Below, one piece after another: positions 58,110 to 64,000 of a stretch of DNA of 64,000 nucleotides. The stretch lies in NCBI GenBank assembly GCA_942491735.1, contig CALOCN010000001.1:124001-188000 (forward strand), read 5' to 3'. How positions within the stretch are numbered: position 1 is the first letter of the stretch; each line of letters starts with the position of its first letter. The translations under genes were made by a program, and so were the position numbers. The notes below the pieces were generated by a model that was not told where the DNA came from, ran no database searches, and saw only the letters and a program-made list of their open reading frames with translations. The DNA is from CALOCN01 sp942491735. Its GTDB lineage: Bacteria > Eisenbacteria > RBG-16-71-46 > JABDJR01.

Positions 58110-60791
58110 ATGCCCGTCGCCCCTGATACCCAGCTTGGCCCCTACCGCATCGAGGAACCGATCGGCGCCGGAGGCATGGGTGAGGTCTATCGCGCCCATG
58201 ACACGCGCCTTGATCGCAAGGTCGCCCTCAAGGTCCTGCCCGAGCACCTTTCTGCCAACGAGGACCTGCGCAAGCGGCTCGACCGGGAAGCCCGCGCCAT
58301 CTCCAGCCTCCAGCATCCCAACATCTGTTCCCTGTTCGACGTGGGGCACGAGAGCGGACTGGACTACCTGGTCATGGAGTACCTGGAAGGGGAGACCCTG
58401 GGCGAACGTCTGGCCCGGGGCCCGCTCTCCCTCGAGGAGACCCTGAGCATTGGGGTCCAGATCTCCCGCGCCCTGGGCGCCGCGCACCAGGCCGGGATCA
58501 TCCATCGGGATCTGAAGCCCGGCAACGTCATGCTGACCAAAGCCGGGGTCAAGCTCCTGGACTTTGGTTTGGCCAAGACCGCCGAGGGGAGCGGGGTCAC
58601 CCCCATCGTCACCCAGGCCGGGACCGGGGTCTCCATGGGGGAGCAGACCCTGAAGCGGGACGAGTCGCTCACCGCCGAGGGGACCATCCTGGGCACGTTC
58701 CAGTACATGGCCCCCGAGCAGTTGGAAGGCGTGGAGGCCGATTCCCGCACCGACATCTTTGCTCTCGGAGCCGTGCTCTACGAAATGGCCACCGGGCGCA
58801 AGGCGTTTCACGGGAAGAGTCAGGCCAGCCTCATCGCCGCCATCATGTCCAAGCCGCCGGATCCCATTTCCGCAGTGCAGCCCATGGCCCCGCCGGCCCT
58901 GGATCATGTCATTCGCACCTGCATGGCCAAGGACCCGGACGAGCGTTGGCAGACCGCGGCCGACGTTGCGCGCCAGCTCGCCTGGATCGAGGAAGGCGGC
59001 TCCCAGGCCGGGGTTCCGCGTCCTGTTGCCGCGCGACGCCGCAGCCGGGAACGCCTCGCCTGGGTCATCGCCGCCGTTCTGGGAGTGGCCGCCACCGCTC
59101 TGGCCGCTCTCATGGTCACACGACCGGATCCCCCCACTCCCAACGTGGTGCGATTCGAGATCGAAGCCCCCGAAGGGATCATTTCCTTTGGATCGCCGCG
59201 GATCTCGCCGGACGGTCGCAGTATTGCTTTCAACGCGACGGACACGACCGGGGAAGACAAACTCTGGGTTCGACCCATAGATGCCCTGGAATCGTATCCG
59301 GTTCCGGGAACGGAAGGCGCGAACCGTCCCTTCTGGTCACCGGACAGCCGTCACCTGGGATTCTTCAGTTCCGGAAGCCTCAAACGGGTACCGATCGGAG
59401 GGGGCCCCCCTCAGACGCTTTGCGACTTCTCACGGGGAGCGGATGGAGTCTGGGGCGCCGGGGGCATGATCCTCTTCGACGGGAGCTCGGGCGACTCCAT
59501 CCTCGCCGTGTCCGCCGGAGGCGGTACGCCTGTCGGGGCCACCCGGATGAATCCGGAGTTTGGCAACGATGGACATGGTTGGCCCTGCTTTCTTCCTGAC
59601 GGCGAGCGATTCGTCTTTCTGGAGATCACCGACGAGGGCCCCGACCGGATCATGCTGGGACGATTGGGATCCCTGGATGCCAAGTTCATTGGTCATGCCG
59701 AGTCCCGCGTCGAGTACCTGCCGCCCGGCTACCTTGTCTTCGAGAACGACGGTGCGTTGCTGGCCCAGCCCTTCGACGTGGGAGCAGGCGAGCTTAGGGG
59801 GGACCCGTTTCCCCTGGCCGAAGGGATCGGTACCGGAGGCACGGGGTTGGCTCATTTCTCCGGATCCGCCAACGGCACCCTGATCTATACCCAGGGGGGG
59901 GATGCGAAGAAGAAACTCCTCCTCTTCAATCGTCAGGGCCAGGAGATCGAACAGATCGGAGAAGCCGGGTTCTACAACAACCCCCGTTTGTCGCCGGATG
60001 GACAGCGATTGGCGGTGGACATTATTGATGACAGAAACGACAACCAGCGGGACCTCTGGATCGTGGACCTGGCCCGGGAGGTTCGATCCCGCTTCACCTT
60101 TGATGCCGCGGATGATTTTGCCGGAGCCTGGTCCCCCGATGGACGACTTCTCTACTTTGCCTCGCTACGGGGATTCTCCAGCATCTGGGCAAAGAACGCG
60201 GGAGGGACAGGTCAGGTGGACCGGGTCATCACACTCGAGGGTCCCTCCGTGGTCGGCGATGTGTCCTCGGACGGGACGACCTTGTTGACCTCGGTGCGCC
60301 GGTCCCAGACCGGGTGGGACTTGTTCTCGGTTCCCGCCGACGGGGACACGAGCGGGGTTCGTCTGGAGATCGGTTCCCCGTTCAGCGAGTTCGATGCGAT
60401 GTTTGCCCCGGGAGATCGTTTCTTTGCCTATACCTCGACCGAGTCGGGCAGGTCCGAGGTTTTCCTGTCGACCTATCCCGCCGGGAACGGAAAGTGGCAG
60501 GTATCAACCCACGGTGGGATCGACCCTGGATGGCGTGCGGACGGCAAGGAGCTCTACTACATGGACGGGGCCATGAATATGGTCGCGGTGGATATCTCCC
60601 TGGAAGGCGACGTGGAGATCGGCATGCCGCGGGTGCTCTTCCCCACCCCGTGCCAGGCCACGCTGAGCAGGAACCTGTCGGCGGTCAGCGCCGATGGAGA
60701 GCGTTTCGTTGTGGTGAGTGCGGACGACCATGGGCAGGTCAGCCCCATCGTTGTGGTGTTGAACTGGACGGCGGGGTTGGCCGGTCGCTAA
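58110..60791 (+). CDS. Serine/threonine protein kinase with TolB-like propeller sensor
   Basis: 893 residues from the ATG at 58110 (GGAG six bases upstream). The kinase domain spans 10-295: GAGGMGEVY, K41 in VALKVL, HRDLKPGN with D134, DFG with D151, and GTFQYMAPEQ. A membrane helix lies at about 316-336. The remaining ~550 residues are a TolB/WD40-like propeller with repeated SPDGR-type motifs (RISPDGRSIAFNA, WSPDSRHLGFF, LSPDGQRLAVDI, WSPDGRLLYFAS), which would face outward. It should sense an extracellytoplasmic signal and phosphorylate cytosolic proteins. A common design in Acidobacteria-like and FCB bacteria. Confidence 0.92.
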   Translation: MPVAPDTQLGPYRIEEPIGAGGMGEVYRAHDTRLDRKVALKVLPEHLSANEDLRKRLDREARAISSLQHPNICSLFDVGHESGLDYLVMEYLEGETLGERLARGPLSLEETLSIGVQISRALGAAHQAGIIHRDLKPGNVMLTKAGVKLLDFGLAKTAEGSGVTPIVTQAGTGVSMGEQTLKRDESLTAEGTILGTFQYMAPEQLEGVEADSRTDIFALGAVLYEMATGRKAFHGKSQASLIAAIMSKPPDPISAVQPMAPPALDHVIRTCMAKDPDERWQTAADVARQLAWIEEGGSQAGVPRPVAARRRSRERLAWVIAAVLGVAATALAALMVTRPDPPTPNVVRFEIEAPEGIISFGSPRISPDGRSIAFNATDTTGEDKLWVRPIDALESYPVPGTEGANRPFWSPDSRHLGFFSSGSLKRVPIGGGPPQTLCDFSRGADGVWGAGGMILFDGSSGDSILAVSAGGGTPVGATRMNPEFGNDGHGWPCFLPDGERFVFLEITDEGPDRIMLGRLGSLDAKFIGHAESRVEYLPPGYLVFENDGALLAQPFDVGAGELRGDPFPLAEGIGTGGTGLAHFSGSANGTLIYTQGGDAKKKLLLFNRQGQEIEQIGEAGFYNNPRLSPDGQRLAVDIIDDRNDNQRDLWIVDLAREVRSRFTFDAADDFAGAWSPDGRLLYFASLRGFSSIWAKNAGGTGQVDRVITLEGPSVVGDVSSDGTTLLTSVRRSQTGWDLFSVPADGDTSGVRLEIGSPFSEFDAMFAPGDRFFAYTSTESGRSEVFLSTYPAGNGKWQVSTHGGIDPGWRADGKELYYMDGAMNMVAVDISLEGDVEIGMPRVLFPTPCQATLSRNLSAVSADGERFVVVSADDHGQVSPIVVVLNWTAGLAGR

Positions 60792-60804
60792 CGCGCGGCC
60801 CCTC

Positions 60805-61443
60805 TCAGGGTTTCTGTCGTCGCTCCCACAAATACCAGTGCCACAATAACCGGGCCGCCACCGCCCGCCATGGCCGCCACTCCTCCGCCACCTTGCCCAT
60901 CCGCACGTCGTCCGGCCGCTTGCCCATGCGCTTCACCCGCTTGGCCGACTCCAGCAAGGCAAGGTCGCCCGGGGGCCAGATATCCGGACGACGCAACGCC
61001 ATGAGCAGGTAGACATCGGCGGTCCAGGGCCCAATCCCTTTCACCTTGCAGAGCGTCTCCCGCGCCGACGCGTCGTCCATCCGCGCCAGACCCCGCAGAT
61101 CCAACTCCCGCGCTGCCACCATGCCGGCCAGGCCGTGCACGTAGGCCGCCTTCTGCCGGGTCACCCCCTGTTCCCGGATCTGCGCTACCGTACACGCCGC
61201 GACCCGCCCGGGGGTCACGCGTCCCAGGTAGCGCTGGAGCCGCGCATAGGTCGCGGCACCGGAAGCGAGGGAGACCTGCTGCTCCAGAATGATGCGCAGC
61301 AGGGTGGAAAAGCCGGGCCGCCGTCCCCAGAGGGGAGGCGGCCCAATGCGTTCCACGATGAGGTTGAGGTCGGGATCGGTCCGCCGCAGCGCCTCGACCC
61401 CTTCCAACAGGGAAATGGCGGTGAGGCTGCGGGGCGTCACCAC
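60805..61443 (-). CDS. DNA-3-methyladenine glycosylase II-like HhH-GPD protein
   Basis: 212 residues, GTG start. HhH-GPD features: LLRIILEQQVSLASGAATYA, the hairpin KVKGIGPWTADVYLLMAL, and the catalytic D160 in WPPGDLALLE. It lacks the N-terminal Ada-like domain of E. coli AlkA, as in many compact family members. No 4Fe-4S cysteines are seen, so it is not a MutY/Nth type. It removes alkylated bases in base-excision repair. It lies 16 bases downstream of the secreted protein gene on the same strand. Confidence 0.88.
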   Translation of the reverse strand: MVTPRSLTAISLLEGVEALRRTDPDLNLIVERIGPPPLWGRRPGFSTLLRIILEQQVSLASGAATYARLQRYLGRVTPGRVAACTVAQIREQGVTRQKAAYVHGLAGMVAARELDLRGLARMDDASARETLCKVKGIGPWTADVYLLMALRRPDIWPPGDLALLESAKRVKRMGKRPDDVRMGKVAEEWRPWRAVAARLLWHWYLWERRQKP

Positions 61444-61459
61444 GGGTGTGGCACCCGTG

Positions 61460-62251
61460 TCACTTCGCGAAGACAGCCTCGTCCACTTTCCCCTTGGTGA
61501 TCGAGGTCACCGTCATGACGTCCCCCTTCTCGTCGGTCTGGCTGAGGGGGAGGCCCAGGAAGGAGTCGCTCTCCGGGTCGAACATGCTGAACGAGTCGAG
61601 TTGATCCGCCATGAGCTGGCTGCCTTCCATGCCCTCGGTGAAGAAGGCGCGGAGCTTGCCCATGATGGCGAGGTCCTTCTTGTCGATGCCGACCTCCTTC
61701 AGGCTGGCCACCCACACTTCGCCCACCTGCTTGTCCCCCTTCTTGACCCAATAGCCCTCGGCGGTGTACTCACCCACCTTCTTGCTCTTGCCCATCTTCT
61801 CGTAGGTCTTGGGGGTGGCGGCCGGGCTTCCCGGGGCGGCGCCGAACTGCTTGTCGATCATCGCCATGGCCTGGGCTTCCTGCTCCGGCGACATGCCCTG
61901 CTTCTTGATCGCGTCCACCGCCATCTGACGCGCGGCGGCCATCTGGTCGGTCATCGAGGTCCCGGCCTTGCCGTCGCCCCCCCCGGCCGCCATCTGCGAC
62001 ATCTGCTTGAGCTGTTCCTTGGTCAGGGTCTGGGTGCCGGCCGAGCTCTTCATGCTCACCGCCTGGACCTTGGCATCGAAGACCATGGTTCCATCCTTGC
62101 TGACCGCGGCCATCTTGTCGGTGGTCAGGTACATGGTGGACTCGAGGTCCGCGTTCTTCACGCTGATGGTGAGATCGGCCAGGGCGGGAAGTGCGAAGGT
62201 GGTCAACGCGACCGTCGCGAAGAGGGTGCGACGCAGCAGCGTGTGGTTCAT
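61460..62251 (-). CDS. Secreted DUF4412-like protein
   Basis: 263 residues from the ATG at 62251 (GGAGG six bases upstream) with a signal peptide (LRRTLFATVALTTFALPALA). The mature protein begins DLTISVKNADLESTMYLT. A Met/Gln-rich helical middle follows (EQLKQMSQMAAGGG, GMSPEQEAQAMAMIDKQFG). The C-terminal half reads YEKMGKSKKVGEYTAEGYWV, KQVGEVWVASLKEVGI and GLPLSQTDEKGDVMTVTSIT, as in DUF4412-type periplasmic proteins. Function unknown. Confidence 0.65.
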   Translation of the reverse strand: MNHTLLRRTLFATVALTTFALPALADLTISVKNADLESTMYLTTDKMAAVSKDGTMVFDAKVQAVSMKSSAGTQTLTKEQLKQMSQMAAGGGDGKAGTSMTDQMAAARQMAVDAIKKQGMSPEQEAQAMAMIDKQFGAAPGSPAATPKTYEKMGKSKKVGEYTAEGYWVKKGDKQVGEVWVASLKEVGIDKKDLAIMGKLRAFFTEGMEGSQLMADQLDSFSMFDPESDSFLGLPLSQTDEKGDVMTVTSITKGKVDEAVFAK

Positions 62252-62315
62252 GGGGTGCCTCCTGGAATATGACTTCAAACCGGAAGAATCCTAGCAGAGT
62301 CGACTCGCGGCCGGT

Positions 62316-63668
62316 CTACCCGGACGCGTCCAGCTCCTTGATGAGCCGACTCAGATGCGTGCGCTGGAGCTCCAGCAACTCGGCCGCCTGGGTGCGGCTT
62401 CCGCCGGTGCGGGCCAGGGTGCGTTCCACCAGCAACCGCTTGAAGGCGACCAGCGCCTCCTTGTAGGGCATCTCCATGAGGCCGCTCACCCGGTCCCGGC
62501 TGGTCCCGAGTACCTCGGGAGGGAGCAGGTCGGGAGTCAGCACGTCCGCCTGGGCCAACACGACCATGCGCTCGATCGCGTTGCGAAGCTGGCGCACGTT
62601 TCCGGGCCAGGGAAACGCCCGCAGCGTGTCCAGGGTCTCCGGGGCGAAGGTGACGTTGCCTCGCTTGAGCTCGTGGCGGAACCCCTCCAGGAACGCATCG
62701 GCCAGGATCGGGATGTCCTGGGGGCGCTCGCGCAGCGCGGGGAGGGTGAGCCGGATCACGTTGAGCCGGTAGTAGAGATCCTCCCGGAACCTTCCCTCCT
62801 CCGCTTCCACGGCCAGATCCTTGTTGGTGGCGCAGATGAGCCGGCAGTCCACCCGCAGGGTCTGATTGCCCCCCACCCGCTCGAACTCGCCCGATTCCAG
62901 GAAGTGGAGCAGTTTGGCCTGCACCTTGGCCGAGATGTCGCCGATCTCGTCCAGGAACGCGGTGCCGCCGGCCGCCGCCTCCAGCCGTCCCGGCTTGCGC
63001 CCGGTGGCGCCGGTGAACGCCCCCTTCTCGTGGCCAAAGAGGGTGGACTCCACCAGCTCGTCCGAGATGGCCACGCAGTTCACGTACACGAACGGACCGT
63101 CCGCGCGCAGGCTGTTGGCGTGCACGTGTTCGGCCAGGACCTGTTTGCCGGTCCCGCTCTCGCCGGTGATGAGCAACGTGGCGTCCGACTTCGCCGCGCG
63201 TTCCGCCGTGTCCAGGAGTTCCTTCATGCGGGGGGAGTCGCCCGGCACCAGCCGGGTCGTGCGGTGACGCGCCTCGGTCAGCGCGGCGTTGGCCCGGGTG
63301 AGCCGGCGTCGCTCCAGCGACCGCGCCACCACCCGCTCCAGCAGCTCGAAGTCGGCCGGTTTGGTGAGAAAGTCGTCCGCCCCCGCCTTGACCGCTTCCA
63401 CCGCGCGATCAATGGACCCGAACGCGGTCAGCACCACCACATGGGCGGAGTTCCTGCGCTCCCGCAGGGTCTTGAGCACCTCGATCCCGCCCATCCCGGG
63501 CATGGACAGGTCGAGCAGGATCAGGTCGTAGGCCTGGTTCTCCGCCTGCCGCAGACCGTCTTCTCCGCCTCCCGCGGTGTCCACGAAGTGTCCCCAGAAT
63601 CGAAACCGATCCTCCAGCGCCCGGCGCAGGGTCGGATCGTCATCGACGATGAGAATGCTGGCTTTCAT
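62316..63668 (-). CDS. NtrC-family sigma-54-dependent response regulator
   Basis: 450 residues. Receiver domain 1-120 (ILIVDDDPTLRRALED, phospho-acceptor D53 in LILLDLSMPGMGG). AAA+ domain ~140-375 with Walker A GESGTGKQ, the sigma-54 contact loop GAFTGATG, and FLDEIGDISAKVQAKLLHFL. A Fis-type HTH is at the C-terminus (RTGGSRTQAAELLELQRTHL). All key residues are present. It should activate sigma-54 promoters when phosphorylated by the partly visible kinase, whose frame overlaps its start by 29 bases. Confidence 0.95.
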   Translation of the reverse strand: MKASILIVDDDPTLRRALEDRFRFWGHFVDTAGGGEDGLRQAENQAYDLILLDLSMPGMGGIEVLKTLRERRNSAHVVVLTAFGSIDRAVEAVKAGADDFLTKPADFELLERVVARSLERRRLTRANAALTEARHRTTRLVPGDSPRMKELLDTAERAAKSDATLLITGESGTGKQVLAEHVHANSLRADGPFVYVNCVAISDELVESTLFGHEKGAFTGATGRKPGRLEAAAGGTAFLDEIGDISAKVQAKLLHFLESGEFERVGGNQTLRVDCRLICATNKDLAVEAEEGRFREDLYYRLNVIRLTLPALRERPQDIPILADAFLEGFRHELKRGNVTFAPETLDTLRAFPWPGNVRQLRNAIERMVVLAQADVLTPDLLPPEVLGTSRDRVSGLMEMPYKEALVAFKRLLVERTLARTGGSRTQAAELLELQRTHLSRLIKELDASG

Positions 63669-64000
63669 GAGCGTCCTTTCCCGTCGGGTCCGCGGCGGAC
63701 AGACGGCAGGTGAATTCGGCCCCGCCCTGGGGGTGATTGCGTGCGGTCAGCCGACCGGACATGCGTTCGGTGTAGGCGTTGGCGATGTGCAGACCCAGCC
63801 CGAAACCCTGGCGCGAGGCATGCGGGCTGGGCGCTCCCTGTTTGAACTGCTGGAACAGGTCGAGCGGATCGGTGTCGCCAAAACCGGGTCCGCGATCCCG
63901 CACCGTGAACCCCGGCGCCCCTTCATCGTCGCATTCGAGGTGGAGGGTGACCGTTTCCCCCGGCGGGCTGTAGCGCACCGCGTTGTCGAGCAGGTTGACC
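63640..64000 (-). CDS. Sensor histidine kinase, C-terminal part (start outside window)
   Basis: The frame is open to the window edge and begins VNLLDNAVRYSPPGETV, the N-box of a HATPase domain. RDRGPGFGDTD (G1 box) and GFGLGLHIANAYTERMSGRL (G2 box) follow. The upstream sensor and phospho-His regions are not in the window. It is coupled to the NtrC-type regulator by overlap and is its likely partner. Confidence 0.9.
   Translation of the reverse strand, partial: VNLLDNAVRYSPPGETVTLHLECDDEGAPGFTVRDRGPGFGDTDPLDLFQQFKQGAPSPHASRQGFGLGLHIANAYTERMSGRLTARNHPQGGAEFTCRLSAADPTGKDAHESQHSHRR

Noticed and set aside
1..64000. tRNA, rRNA or CRISPR features
   Set aside because: No cloverleaf-type gene, rRNA segment or regularly spaced direct-repeat array could be recognised by eye.

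Overview
The window is a 64 kb piece of a GC-rich bacterial chromosome. Four reading frames or fragments end in FlgD-like Ig C-terminal domains. Large secreted beta-propeller proteins, a serine/threonine kinase fused to a TolB-like propeller, two S9 peptidases and a PilV/W/X-type prepilin operon are also present. Together these suggest an uncultured FCB-type lineage (Candidatus Eisenbacteria, Krumholzibacteriota or a relative). There is no rRNA or tRNA to test this, so the assignment is an inference. No CRISPR array was seen.

Layout. 1-13.6 kb is core-like: a secreted Ig-repeat protein, an ABM monooxygenase, an SDR, a Cys/Ala-repeat secreted protein with a strong terminator, an M50 protease, a GAF-domain protein, a 5'-nucleotidase, a Kbl-type enzyme and a secreted Asp-box propeller. 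13.6-20.3 kb is a decayed accessory segment with two homologous ~135-bp attC-like repeats. Gene starts on the minus strand lie just after them, as in an integron cassette array. It carries a frameshifted PD-(D/E)XK-type nuclease, an eroded HigB-like toxin beside its intact HTH antitoxin, an NHL-repeat protein, a FlgD-domain remnant, an intact BrnT/BrnA pair, and a lipoprotein gene split by an IS256-family element with a 9-bp target duplication. 20.3-36.8 kb returns to core genes: gpmA, a MocR regulator with pdxS and pdxT (PLP synthesis), a ROK sugar kinase, a PhzF protein, a pilin operon (34.4-30.7 kb, minus strand) running into two further genes, and a GH13 plus arylamine N-acetyltransferase-like pair.

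36.8-42.8 kb starts with fur, whose C-terminus runs into foreign DNA. It continues as a lower-GC island of poorly recognised genes: a membrane protein broken by a frameshift, a GIY-YIG-like protein, a winged-helix protein and an IS481-family element. 42.8-54.5 kb is an iron-uptake locus. On the minus strand it has a TonB-dependent receptor followed by exbB, exbD and tonB. On the plus strand it has fbpA, fbpB and fbpC, followed without a gap by an asparagine-synthetase-like ligase and a cytoplasmic S9 peptidase. Fur-box-like palindromes of one sequence type lie upstream of fur and in the divergent region at the receptor, so Fur probably controls both.

54.5-64 kb holds a secreted protein, a secreted S9 peptidase with a membrane-protein partner, a serine/threonine kinase, an AlkA-type glycosylase, a secreted protein, and an NtrC-type response regulator with the 3' end of its histidine kinase at the window edge. 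Most real genes have ATGA or GTGA overlaps or purine-rich ribosome sites, and these were used to choose starts.
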